NCBI GenBank assembly: GCA_947650285.1
Contig: CANTFL010001173.1
Location: forward strand, 31,738-95,737
Length of the DNA stretch: 64,000 nucleotides
Direction of reading: 5' to 3'
Origin: Hyaloperonospora brassicae
Lineage: Eukaryota > Oomycota > Peronosporomycetes > Peronosporales > Peronosporaceae
Shown here: positions 49,342-58,940 of the stretch, one piece after another
How the letters are laid out: the number at the start of each line of letters is the position of its first letter
How positions within the stretch are numbered: the first letter of the stretch is position 1
Program-made: the position numbers and the translations under genes
The notes under the pieces: model-generated
Told to the model about the DNA's origin: nothing
What the model saw: the letters and a program-made list of their open reading frames with translations, nothing else
Databases searched by the model: none

Positions 49342-50182
49342 TGGCTACACTGGCCACTCTTTTAGCATACCGCTCGGAATGCTTACTGCCATGTGCGGTA
49401 TGCCCCATTACCGCATATAAGTATTATAGAAACCATCCATCAGATCATGGACGAGGAGACGGTACCCTTTGACATGCCATCTATGATAACGTCCTTCCTT
49501 GGCTTGGCGTCTGATCCGGTACCGTTGCAGCATTCAACTTGTTGAATGCGTGGACTATCCGCCATCCTCATGTGGCCTTTCGCACACATAAGGTCGGAGA
49601 GCTGTGAGGGGATCTTGATTCCCTCACATGGCCCGCTGCTAAGCGATCGGCAAAGAACTTTTCGATCGCTAGTACTTGTTCACGAGGCAGTGGTCACTGC
49701 TTCATGACACAATATTTTGAGCCCGGTTTGAGCTCGATGTCGTGTCGAGTGCCTTTGTCCTTAGGCAGCTCGCACGGTACGGATTCAGGGAATACGTCCT
49801 TGAATTCGATCAAATCCTTATACAAAGGATTTGCCTGAAGCGACTCCCAGAATTGAGACGTGTATCGCCCAATACGAGTCTTCTCATCGAAGACATTTTC
49901 GTCCATCGATGAGCTGCTGAGAACTCGTCCGTTCTCAGCAAATATTGTTGCCGACCGAATATCGGCCACATACTCATCCTCTGTGACGAGTATGCAGATC
50001 TGCTTGACTTTGCCACTACGCAGATCACGCAGGAACCGTTTCGGTTCTAGCGTTGGTAATTGAGTTATCGCCGAAGTTAACTTTGGAAGCACAATCGGAT
50101 CAAGCGTATAAGCGCCTACGCTAGATCTGTCATCGACCAAGACTTTCAACGCATCGGCTATTTTCTGTGAACTTGTTTCCAC
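49342..50182 (-). pseudogene. Copy A protease-RT linker and RT N-terminal half
   Basis: The minus frame 50182-49694 (162 residues) ends with LPKDKGTRHDIELKPGSKYCVMKQ, the RT start. It is almost identical to copy B 63028-63996, which allows the stop at 49691-49693 to be read as a Trp codon change. Beyond it, ...RIVHAFNKLNAATV and RT fingers continue with frameshifts up to the insertion point. Confidence 0.85.
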
Positions 50183-50660
50183 AGGATGCTGAGAACCTTA
50201 TCCCTCAGCATGAGACTCTCAAGGAAGTCCTTCCCAACTACGTGGGGACTTTTTTCCTCGACGTCTTCTGACTGTGGCTGTGCAACCACAGTGAGGTCTC
50301 GATCCTCTAAGGTCGGCTGTCCAGTCGACCTAGGATGGCCGTGTTGCCTTTGGCGGCAACAGTATTTTTTTTACCTCTAACGTGTAGTGGGTCCCTGCAA
50401 CACGATTTGCAACCATTATCTATGCGCCTGTGGTAAGGCGCACCGTCATCATCGATGGAGGGACGTCTCGCTCAAGGGCTTGAGCCTTCGCCCCTCAAAT
50501 GACTGGCGACGAACAAAGTTGTTCGACCCCCATAGTCAACAAGAGCACGATGTGACAAATCGTTTGTCGCTACCAACTTCAAGTTGATGAGTTATATCTC
50601 ATCATTAGATACAGAGGCACACAGTGACTGTGTATCTTGAGCAACTTTCGTTAAGAGATT
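50183..50660 (-). pseudogene. Copy A protease, decayed
   Basis: Minus translation near 50560-50500 gives LVATNDLSHRALVDYGGRTTLF, the position of the retropepsin active site (usual D-S/C-G-A). The frame is then broken by several stops. The plus frame 50186-50380 is a shadow. Confidence 0.5.
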
Positions 50661-50672
50661 TGCAAATTTTCT

Positions 50673-51005
50673 TCAGGGTTCTGAATCAGTAGAGTCCTCC
50701 ACCTCTACTGACCTCGACCATTTGTTTGATGGTCGACTTAAATGTTGAGGTTTCGCAACTGCGTTGGACTTACGCCCATTGCCGTTCTTGGCAAAGAACC
50801 GATTATTTTGATCAGTAGTGTCTCGTACTGGGCGTGACGCACTACACTCGTAAGCGTATTGTCCCAACTTCTGGCAGCGATTGCACTTCTTCAATCGTTT
50901 TTTGTTTGAAGAGAGACGTCTCTTGCTTTCAATATAACAGAGGTCCATTAGTTCTAAAAGTAGTCTCTTGTCGTCTTGGCGGGTGATACGAGCTCGAGCT
51001 AGCAT
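50673..51005 (-). pseudogene. Copy A gag nucleocapsid with damaged zinc knuckle
   Basis: This minus frame of 110 residues is basic and contains CNRCQKLGQYAYEC. The spacing fits CX2CX4HX4C, but the His position is Gln, so zinc binding would be impaired. The C-terminal part is rich in Asn, Lys, Ser and Arg. It follows the capsid frame after a short break (51006-51078) with a frameshift. Confidence 0.82.
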
Positions 51006-51078
51006 GAGTCTACCTCATGCTATAGGCTTCCTGCTTAGCAGCTATGATAGATTCTTCAAGCGTATTCAACAATAAGAG

Positions 51079-51600
51079 TTACAGGTGGTTCCTGACGGAT
51101 CCTTCTTCTAGCCGTTGTATGAACACAGTAATCAACGTGTGTTCATTTACCGGGTTTGCAGTTATACTACTCGCAAGGAGTCTTATATGCTGAGCGTATG
51201 CGTGCACATCACGCGTAACTTGTTTGAGTTTCAGGAGCTCTAATCGAGCCCTGTACTGAGCCCTTGGCGGCTCAAACGAACGTTTGAGCCGGATGTTAAA
51301 GGGTTCTAGCGACTCAAAAGCGTCTGGGTCGCTCATCTCCACCCCTAAGACCCAAGTCTTGGCACGTTCTGCCAAGTGGGTTTGAGCAAATGTGAGTTTC
51401 ATTTCCTCATCGTCGATGCGACGTGCTTTTTTAACTCTGTCGAGTTCGACGAACCATAACAACAAGGACTCTTCCTTGACTCCCCTGTACTTGGAAATTG
51501 GAATCTTTAGCGTTTCAGGACGACGCGTTTGTGACATCCCACCCACATCAGCATTGAATTGCTTCTGTCTCAACAGCTCTGTCTGTTGAGCACCGAGTTA
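51079..51600 (-). pseudogene. Copy A gag capsid domain
   Basis: The minus frame 51573-51079 (164 residues) has the Retrotrans_gag pattern: ISKYRGVKEESLLLWFVELDRV, AQTHLAERAKTW, FNIRLKRSFEPP, YRARLELLKLKQ and VHAYAQHIRLL. Gag assembles the virus-like particle. It probably started further upstream (minus), where QQTELLRQ continues in frame past 51573. The region 51601-51908 is the untranslated leader next to the 5' LTR; a possible tRNA-binding site TGGTCCGTTC (minus, near 51883-51892) is unproven. Confidence 0.88.
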
Positions 51601-51908
51601 TCGCAAAATATCGGCTTGGTTGATAACTTTGCTGATGAAGCAATTCTACTTTCTCCCTTTAGGCGACATGTTCAGGATGAATGAACCTGTACATATCGGC
51701 ATGCTGTTAGTCTCTGTCAATAGTCTCCAACATGGCGCTAATGACAGTTTCTCCTACGGCATAACTCGTACGTTCCACCGGACTCCATTCAAATTCATTC
51801 AAATGGTTAAAGTTTTCGCGAGTGGCGCGAAATTTTTCTGTTCATCTAACCCTATTATGTTATATAAGTTGGTCGTGATCGCTGAACGGACCACGAAGTG
51901 CTATTAGG

Positions 51909-52369
51909 TGTAGTGGGGCTTGCTCATACCAGATAACTGGTAAGACCTTGTGTTACTAGAACACAAGGCTGCGTGCTCCCGACGTCATTTACTTATGGAA
52001 TGAGGAAGCGCGAGGAAGTAAACAGAACTCGAAAGCTCTGTTAGAGGAAAAAAGAACTGTATTTGATATCGTAAAGTTTCTTTGTAAACCATCTTTTGTC
52101 TTGGTCTAACTATATGTAAATACAATCTCCTATTCAGGATTCTTGCTCACCACTCCTTGCGCGAGTCCAGCAGCGATTGGTGGTTAACTTGGTTGATGTA
52201 CCGTGTACGTCAGCCAATACGTCTAGCACCCAAGAATATTGCCGTCTTGGTCAATATTCGGCCAGCACCACCTCTTCTCAAGTGATGTGTATTAATATTA
52301 TCGAAATCGATAATATTCAAAAATTGATACATTCGTATCAATTTACATGTAACGGCTCACCCCATTACA
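51909..52369 (-). repeat. Copy A 5' LTR, 461 bp
   Basis: It aligns end to end with 42469-42930. The inner 40 bp (51909-51948) differ at about 14 positions from the other LTR, while the rest differs at about 15. It should contain the element promoter (U3-R-U5 read on minus), but I cannot place a TATA or initiator motif confidently. Confidence 0.92.
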
Positions 52370-52374
52370 TTACC
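52370..52374. repeat. Target duplication TTACC, right of copy A
   Basis: Matches 42464-42468; see copy A. Confidence 0.85.
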
Positions 52375-53368
52375 GACATATCTCTTTTCTTGAAACAGGT
52401 CACGAAATTTTCTTGAAAGAGGTGGCGATACGAGTGCAAGAACTTTACAGGAAACTAAGTGCTTACTAAAAGGCTTTGCTCATTGACGTCAGCTGAGCGA
52501 AACAGCTATAATGTCGATGGCGGTCTTGAATACGGCATAACCTGAGCCAGCAGTTGCGTAGATGCAGAGTAGAGCTATCATCCAGATCTATTCTCAAAAA
52601 GTGTATGATACGGCTGACAGATAATATTTTATCAGTAGCGTTCTAACAATTTAGTTTCTCAGAGGCGTTTGTGGCCATGACACGCAACATATATGATGGT
52701 CCTGTGGCTCAATTTTGTCGTCAAGGGCGAGATGTCGGAGCCGCGCAAAGTCCTATCAGGCATTGGACAGGGTTTCCCGATGGATCTGCTGCTTTTTTCT
52801 ATATGGGTGAAAGTGCTGTCGTAGGCGATGAATGACGATTTACAGGAGGTGAGCCTTAGCGTACCTCGAGTGGAGGGGCACGTCAAAGAATTCGGCACAC
52901 GTCGACGACCATACCTTTCATACATGAAGCGCGCCAGTTGTTGCACGTGTTGAGCGTAGTTTATCGATGAGGTAAATTGCCTAACTAAAGGATTTAACCA
53001 AGTCAAAGCAAAATTAATATTTCAATTTATCTGCTCACAAGGATACCTTCTTTAGTATGCAAATGCTAGTGCACTGCGACACGACGAGATATTTGCGTAC
53101 GCAGTTGGAACAGCAAGTCTCACAGATGTAAACTAGGCAGCACGAATTCGTACGTTTAGCGGCGGTTAGCGATGACAAGTCACCTGACGAGCACTGTAGA
53201 GTACCGCGTCTTTATTTTAAATGTCATAATGCTGCGGTGGTATTGTTTACATCGCCGGTATTCGACCTTCCGGTATGGGAGCGGAATAGCAGCTTCGCAA
53301 TACGCATGTCATATTTATAGCATCAAATCTACCAGCTCCGACGCTTCTTGCCACCATATGGACCCGTC
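52375..53368. other. Unassigned sequence, partly coding-like
   Basis: A plus-strand reading from 52676 (MTRNIYDGPVAQFCRQGRDVG) is open for about 50 codons and the minus frame 53006-52659 is longer, but neither has a recognised motif. This is the sequence into which the solo LTR inserted. Confidence 0.4.
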
Positions 53369-53820
53369 GCTGTTGTAACGGGGTAGACCGTTACATTATA
53401 TTGTCATTAAAACAATTTGACAATAAAGAATAATACGCTGAAAATCCTTTCAACAATATCACAGAGCATGGTGATATAGTTGAGATGACCGAAGGGTCTA
53501 CTCATTGGTTGATATCGTGATGATATCAACCCACCAATCGCTGCTAGACGCGCGCAATGGGTGGTGAGTAGACGTCATCACACATTTAGTTATATTAGCA
53601 TAATTAAGTCAGAATAAACAGAGATTCAAGAAGTTATAGGACTTAATTGTATTAAATAACAGTTTTACTTTTACCAGAGACAAGAGTGTTCACTTAGTCT
53701 CCTTTACTTCTTCTGTGTTGGTGCAACACTTGGCAGAGCACTGACTATCACTGTTGTCAGAGGAAGTGAGCTCCGTACTGGTCAACCAGTACGTTGTCAC
53801 CAATGCCCCGTTACAGCTGT
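53369..53820 (+). mobile_element. Solo LTR with perfect ends and GCTGT duplication
   Basis: The LTR occupies 53374-53815 (442 bp). It begins TGTAACGGGG and ends CCCCGTTACA, a perfect 10-bp inverted terminus. GCTGT at 53369-53373 and 53816-53820 is the 5-bp target duplication. No internal element sequence remains, so it arose by recombination between LTRs. It shares CCACCAATCGCTGCTAGACG and several hairpins with copies A and B, for example 53507-53531 with a 10-bp stem. Removing one duplication would join the frame before (ending MDPSL) to the one after (LHTPKLASRVG), so it interrupted a coding-like sequence. Confidence 0.93.
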
Positions 53821-55250
53821 TGCACACGCCCAAGCTGGCTAGTCGAGTTGGGCCGAGATCCATGTTGCTAGCGTGTAAGACCCAGAGCGTTGACCACGCC
53901 ATACTGCAGTTCGCTCAGCGTACGGGCGTGGGCGTCTCAAACTCCGGAGCTAGCCTCATTTGAGAGCATATCGACTCTCGTAGTTCGGGCCAGCAGTGTT
54001 ATAATAGTCACCGAGAGTTTAAAACCCTCTTTTGAAGCAGCTAAGTCCTTGGCTAGCCCGTCTATCCACGATCAGGACGACCGGCGGCATATATACTCTA
54101 CGGAGCTCACCAGCCATTCCTTTACCGCCCTCAGTCGGACCAGATCATATGAATGGACGTTTACAATCGCTAATTCGCTTGTTTGGTGCACTCTTCTAAT
54201 GACACATGAAGAGGTAGACTCATGGTCGACGTATTCGTGGGCTGACAGCCCTTGGATTATTTACATAAGGGAGAGCCTGTTTAAGCCACGTAAATGTGAT
54301 AAACTGCGGCCCTGTGCACTGGTGCATCTCCAACTCCAGCGCATTTGGGTATCAACTAGCTTATGTGCTCTTCCCACAGTCGGTGAAAAAGCGCACCAGC
54401 AGACCAATCTATGGCGCTGGAGACTGGCAATCCTGTCAATTTCACCTGAGATTGCTTTATGCACGCAGCGTCACGTTCGCTGGCATTATTAATCACGGAA
54501 CCCTCCACCTCTGGCTCATGTAAACGCTTGGGCGCACACATCGAATGGCCGCGTCAAAGGAATTTTATACGACCTAAGTTTCGAAAAGTCGAACATCATC
54601 GTCGTGGATGAAGCAATTATTGTCATACATTGGATGTAGCTGCGGATACGATACCAGATCAGCCGACAGCGGTCGACTGTCAACTGCTTTAGGAAAGACA
54701 GCTGAAACATATTGCAATATTTACGACACATACACGACTGCAAGGCATGCTATAGAAAGTGCTCGACATCATCGCAAAACGACATGCTCTTCTGGTATGA
54801 AAGAAACAACCGTTTCGGTATTATATTAGATGATAGAGGCACGTCAACTCCGCTGAAAGGTAAACTAGAATTGCAGCGCGAAGTAGCGGCTGCAATACGC
54901 CACCCTACAACAGACATCGGCTACATTGTGGACGCACGGCCACGAGCTCATAGACTAGGTTTGGTTCAGTTATCGCGTCGCGACAAAACAATTAAATATC
55001 CATCATACTAGGCGTGCAATCGATCCATCTTGTGGCAAGCAGCAGTGCTGCTACAAAGTGACGAAAACATTGGAATTCACCTTTTGATCCTGCCCGTGTG
55101 CCCAAGCCTGCATGACAAAGCTTGTTTGTAATTGGACCAGTCAACGGTAGAAGATACACCCATTGCACGGATTTCATGCGCATAGCGCCAGCCGAAGGGC
55201 GCCAAAACTATAAAGTGCGAAAATTAGACATCCTAGTCGGGACCATCTCG
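53821..55250 (+). pseudogene. Decayed coding sequence of unknown origin
   Basis: Frames on plus shift repeatedly: 53754-53963, 53890-54492, 54296-54523, 54712-55011. Conceptual reading gives protein-like stretches such as LASRVGPRSMLLACKTQ and YGIILDDRG-like residues, but stops and shifts interrupt them. I do not recognise the family; a retroelement or a dead host gene are both possible. Confidence 0.35.
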
Positions 55251-55255
55251 ACAAA

Positions 55256-55740
55256 ATGAAGGACTACGCTGCCGTCTGTAAGCGTTTGTGGCATATTCTT
55301 ATTCGTGCTTGTCTTACCTGTTTATGGGTCCAACGAAACAGGGTCAAGTTCTTACATGAACGCGCTACGATCGCCGGCGGCGTGGGACATGGGTTTACGG
55401 CAACTTCGCGCTGTGTTGCCAAGCGGGAGTATCGACACTCCGAAACAACAACATGGGGTGGACGCTTGCTGGTATGCCAGAGCGAGCTCGAACGAACATC
55501 TTTGGGGCCAGCACCTCAGGTGCTCAGCCCCGTACAACTATCGGACTCGAACGATAATACCGGCGTTGCTAGCTAGACTAAGAATGTACCGGCATCTTGC
55601 ATCCAAATGGAACAACAAACTAGTCTGTCTCTCTGTCTTATTCACACTCATAGTTGAAAATAGTACGGATCTATTATTCCTAAGCCCGGATGGAAATGCC
55701 GGTGCTCAATCGAGTACGGTGGTTGCTCGGGGCTAACCAC
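55256..55740 (+). pseudogene. Decayed C-terminal coding segment, possibly non-LTR element
   Basis: Two overlapping plus frames (55256-55576 and 55305-55736) share the region. The first has LWVQRNRVKFLHE, a pattern I associate with the tails of oomycete non-LTR retroelement proteins; the second has PALLARLRMY near its end. The final ~115 bp (55527-55643) recur, diverged, at 56930-57046. The family assignment is tentative. Confidence 0.35.
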
Positions 55741-56283
55741 CGTCAACGACGCTTTCGGAATTGTCGAATTATACTGCAGTGTCCTTGTGACGAACAGGCA
55801 CCGTTTTAAATCCGGCGCGGCCGCTCGGCCTGTCGGTTATTTAAAGAGTGCAAATGCCAAAGCAAGCGTACGTGCCGCGCTGGATCCCCGAGATGACTGC
55901 TTTGTTGAAGGTGGGACACAAATGATGGGCCACTGGTGGGCTGATGAGATCGCCTCTGTCACGAGTGACACAAACAAACATAGGGACACGCGAGGTTAAA
56001 TGATTTTTACCGATTCCATTTATTCGGATTATATCAGAATAAAAAAAATCTATTTTCTCCTCGTACTGGATAATATCTTAGTGACTTGTCTACCCCAACA
56101 CTCTTTCCCATCGACCGAACGTGTGCGCATACCGAACCTTTGACGCGTGGCACGAGAATGCCGTCGACCGTAAACATACACGTCTCTACTCCCGCGCAAC
56201 CTATGGCCGAGCGAGAAGAATGTTCGAGGCAGACCCTCACTGATTCAGGATTACGCAATGGAGGATTCTTGCCAAAAAGGGGA
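55741..56283. other. No recognised feature
   Basis: Short frames only (55787-55999 plus, 56086-56379 plus, 56034-56258 minus), with no motif or repeat. Confidence 0.45.
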
Positions 56284-56395
56284 GTCCGTAATTTATTGCC
56301 CGAAATCGGTTCCCCAAAATCGGTTGCCCGAAATCGGTTGACCGAAATATTTTGCCCGGAATCAGTCGCCCGTAATTAGTCGCCCGTCATTCCCA
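56284..56395 (+). repeat. 14-bp tandem repeat, ~8 units
   Basis: Contiguous units of GCCCGAAATCGGTT and close variants (GTCCGTAATTTATT, CCCCAAAATCGGTT, GACCGAAATATTTT, GCCCGGAATCAGTC, GCCCGTAATTAGTC) keep an exact 14-bp period. The same unit recurs at 57048-57145. Confidence 0.85.
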
Positions 56396-56575
56396 AATTT
56401 TCACGGTTTCGCTCAAGACAGTCTTTTTCCCTTTGGGGCCGTCACGTCGGAGGGAATCCTCCCCTTGGTGAGCCGACGGGGCCGAAGATCTGACGCGGGC
56501 GCGCTGCACTCGCAGTCGAGAGTGTGGGCGCAGGGGACCGACGGGTCGCGTAAGCGGCCTAGCAGGGGGGTTTAA

Positions 56576-57155
56576 CGGACTGGAGGCGTACCCCGCGCCA
56601 CGTGTCGCCGCTGCGGCGAGCGCACACTCAACGTCCACGGGCCGCGCAAGCGGCTGAAGGGGGCCACCATCGCAGATGGGCGAGCTCCTCGGAGAAGATA
56701 TACGGCGGGTTGACGTTCTCCACGCCACGCAGTCCCTTCGGTGATTGCACTCCACGTCCACGGGCCGCGCAAGCGGCTGAAGGGGGCCACCATAGCAAAT
56801 GGGTGAGCTCCTCGGGTTGTTCTTCTGGCCGCTCGAGCGGCCGCGGCAGATGACGAACGAAACACGTGTGTCTCTTGGCTTAAGCGGGCTAGTCAGTCAC
56901 ACAGAGAGCGTCACTTTACTTGACACGCCCCTTACAACCACCGGACTCAAATGAGCACCGGCGTTGCCATCCGGGCTTCGGACCTTACAGACATCTTGCA
57001 ACAGTAAACTGTTAAATAGACTGTTCTGTCTCTCTTTCTATTTAGTCGCCCGTTGCCAAATACTCGCAATCACGCATTCGTAATTAGACGCAAGTAGTCA
57101 GACGTCCGTAATCAGTTGCCCGTAATCAGTTGCCCGTAATCCGGCCTCCAGTCCG
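56576..57155. repeat. GC-rich block with 123-bp duplication and inverted ends
   Basis: CGGACTGGAGGC (56576-56587) is perfectly inverted as GCCTCCAGTCCG (57144-57155). Inside, a segment starting CCACGGGCCGCGCAAGCGGC occurs at 56635 and again at 56758 (offset 123 bp) with about three changes in 58 bp. The segment 56930-57046 is a diverged copy of 55527-55643. The inverted ends have no clear flanking duplication, so a DNA transposon is only one possibility. Frames 56387-56865 arise from the duplication. Confidence 0.6.
57048..57145 (+). repeat. Second 14-bp tandem repeat array, ~7 units
   Basis: Units such as TAATCAGTTGCCCG (two perfect copies) and diverged ones (TAATTAGACGCAAG, TAGTCAGACGTCCG) keep the 14-bp period. 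They are in the same orientation and of the same unit as 56284-56395. Confidence 0.8.
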
Positions 57156-57782
57156 AGGGTGCATAAGAGAGATTTAGACCCCCATGTGCGCATGTCATCA
57201 TATTTGTCTGTGCTTAGATGACTGGCGTGTAAGAGCTCGATTGCGTTTGAAGGCCAATGCGTTTGGCATCGGAAAGGGTTATTGTGCACCGCTGCCTTAC
57301 GCAAAGTGCAGAGCGACGAATCAGGACGCCCAGCCATAGTTGGCGACTCGTTTGCGGCCACTTCAGACAAAGCGGTGACGCGTGGCGCTGGGGACGCGTC
57401 CGGTCGTAGTACCCGTCTCTGGCCGCCAGCTGCGAGAGCAGCATACACGAAGCACAACCGCACCCTGTTGGGCTTTCCACAGAATGGCTTTCGCTGAAGG
57501 GCCTTTACGCGAAAGGGAGTAAGTAATGACTGGTTTGACCTTAAGTGTGAACATTTGGGAATTCTGAAAGAATCTCAGTACATTGCGTGCGTGTGGAAAG
57601 GCTCTCACGAGTGGCGCTTCTGTCAACATTGTGTAGAATCGCGATACCGCCATCCCCATCCTGTCGCTCGGTCCCGAGTGCGTGCGCGGCGTTTATCGCT
57701 CTCAAGCTCTGCTTTCTCGTTGTTTATTCTGCCTTTTGCCAAGCCGAGCACGGAACATACATCAAGCCGTCCATCTAGCACC
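57156..57782. other. Upstream region of the secreted protein gene
   Basis: No gene is supported in 57156-57554. A frame opening at 57555 runs in phase into the gene below, but its first 76 residues are basic and unlike a secreted protein N-terminus, so I take it as untranslated leader. A pyrimidine-rich stretch (CTCTCAAGCTCTGCTTTCTC, near 57700) could hold the transcription start, but no canonical oomycete initiator is clear. Confidence 0.4.
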
Positions 57783-57986
57783 ATGAACATCATACAAGTC
57801 GGCACCATCATCATGATCTCCGCTTCCATCATTTGCACGTTGGCCGATGCGCAACATGTCGGAAATTGCCTTGGAAAATGCCCTAGACGTGGCGAACCCA
57901 ATTATTTTGACTATGGCAATTGCGTCCTGAAAAATTTAAGCAATACATCTGCCTGCTGTGACGAATTTTGCCTCAGTCCTCTATGA
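57783..57986 (+). CDS. Small secreted cysteine-rich protein, PcF/SCR-like
   Basis: The 67-residue product starts at ATG 57783 and stops at TGA 57984-57986, with no intron needed. Residues 1-23 form a typical signal peptide: short polar start, hydrophobic core (GTIIMISASIICTL), and a cleavage-like ADA just before Gln24. The predicted mature chain is only 44 residues and has six cysteines (29, 33, 47, 58, 59, 63; spacing C-X3-C-X13-C-X10-C-C-X3-C), enough for three disulfides. Size, signal and cysteine layout fit apoplastic oomycete proteins of the PcF phytotoxin/SCR type, several of which trigger necrosis or defence in plants. The start is chosen over the in-frame ATG at 57555 because only it gives a signal peptide. 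It is the only intact host-type gene seen, and it sits between retroelements. Toxicity is not shown by sequence. Confidence 0.75.
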   Translation: MNIIQVGTIIMISASIICTLADAQHVGNCLGKCPRRGEPNYFDYGNCVLKNLSNTSACCDEFCLSPL

Positions 57987-58416
57987 GTGTTACAAGCTCA
58001 CGACGCGCTACCGCGCTAGATCTTCACTTCGTACGATGCGGGCAAGAGTGTTCCGTCCAGCCTTCGTTACCCAATGCTAGCATCAACATGCCAATCGGTA
58101 GCTGTAACGATGGACCATATCTCAATATAATTGTCAATAAACTATTATTGATTTCCGAATGTTCTCGTGTGTCCGTACGATTGGTAATTTGGGTATCACT
58201 TTGACTCTTCGTTAGAGCTTATGATATCTATCTCTCGTCACTAACCTGTCATCGGACGATAGCCAAGCGCATTACGTCTTATTTTGAAGCACACAAGCGC
58301 GTTTGCCCACGTTCCTCAACATTCGGCACTGTTATCGTAGCTGTATGTCGTTGGTCTGTTTGGTAGAATGGCACCACAAAGGAAGTTGTGAACGCATATC
58401 AATCCATCACGGAACA
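57987..58416. other. 3' flank of the secreted protein gene
   Basis: Short chance frames (57968-58204, 58303-58530). AT-rich sequence at 58115-58155 could include the poly(A) region. No repeat or RNA gene recognised. Confidence 0.45.
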
Positions 58417-58808
58417 TGTAACGGGGCACACCCTTGCGTGAACTCAACGCAAGGGTATCGGTGCCTCGACAGACGTACACAAGGCAAGCGAGGAAGCGTA
58501 TGTAGGGTAAAAGCAGAACTGTTATATTAATATAATTTAGTCTTTTAACTACCGTCTCTCTGTTTGACTTAACTTAATTATGCTAATATAACTGAGTGTA
58601 TGGTGACGTCTCGTCACCACTCATTGCGCGCGTCTCGCGGCGATTGGTGGGTTGATATCGTCAAGATATTAACCAATGAGCAGATTCTTTGGTCGACCCT
58701 TCAATATCACCACTATTGGTGATATTGTTTAAAAAATATTCAACTTCATATTCTTTATTGTCACTTCTCTTAAAGTGACAATTCCATGTAACAGGCTGCC
58801 CCGTTACA
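58417..58808 (-). repeat. Copy B 3' LTR, 392 bp
   Basis: It starts TGTAACGGGG and ends CCCCGTTACA, a perfect 10-bp inverted terminus shared with the solo LTR at 53374-53815. It is built from successive hairpins, for example CAATATCACC/GGTGATATTG at 58702-58727 and ATTGTCACTT/AAGTGACAAT at 58757-58782. The CCACCAATC-type block (on minus) is shared with the other LTRs. Confidence 0.9.
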
Positions 58809-58822
58809 TCACCCCCCTTAAC
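58809..58822 (-). promoter_or_regulatory. Copy B polypurine tract
   Basis: On minus, GTTAAGGGGGGTGA immediately precedes the TGTAACGGGG start of the LTR, so the LTR is the 3' one of a minus-strand element. Confidence 0.8.
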
Positions 58823-58940
58823 TGATAGTCACCGTGTGACTATCAAAAATAATGGTGGCCACCCGTTGGTCACCATTGGGACAGGGAGCGCTTGTTGGGT
58901 CAGTTCCGTTAATAACTCGACCTGACCTCGCATAGTTAAC

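Larger units (their letters stand above)
42469..52369 (-). mobile_element. Complete but coding-dead Ty3/gypsy element (copy A)
   Basis: Two LTRs (42469-42930 and 51909-52369) flank gag and pol running on minus. The element is 9901 bp, or about 7.94 kb without the nested insertion. A 5-bp target duplication proves insertion as a unit. Reading minus: 5' LTR, gag, protease, RT (interrupted), RNase H, integrase, GPY/F, then a plus-strand frame, polypurine tract and 3' LTR. The two LTRs differ at roughly 30 positions by eye, half of them in the first 40 bp, so the insertion is not recent. All coding domains carry stops or frameshifts. Confidence 0.93.

Noticed and set aside
48836..49365. Two overlapping plus frames in the nested element as genes
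   Set aside because: They overlap out of phase, lack motifs, and one runs past the element edge at 49337.
51883..51892. tRNA primer-binding site of copy A
   Set aside because: TGGTCCGTTC on minus has the expected TGG start but lies ~16 nt from the LTR and could not be matched to a tRNA.
53890..54492. 200-codon frame as an intact gene
   Set aside because: Competing frames overlap it, composition is not convincing and neighbouring coding blocks are in other frames; kept only as decayed sequence.
57555..57782. N-terminal extension of the secreted protein from ATG 57555
   Set aside because: It would bury the signal peptide behind 76 basic residues; the start at 57783 explains the product better.
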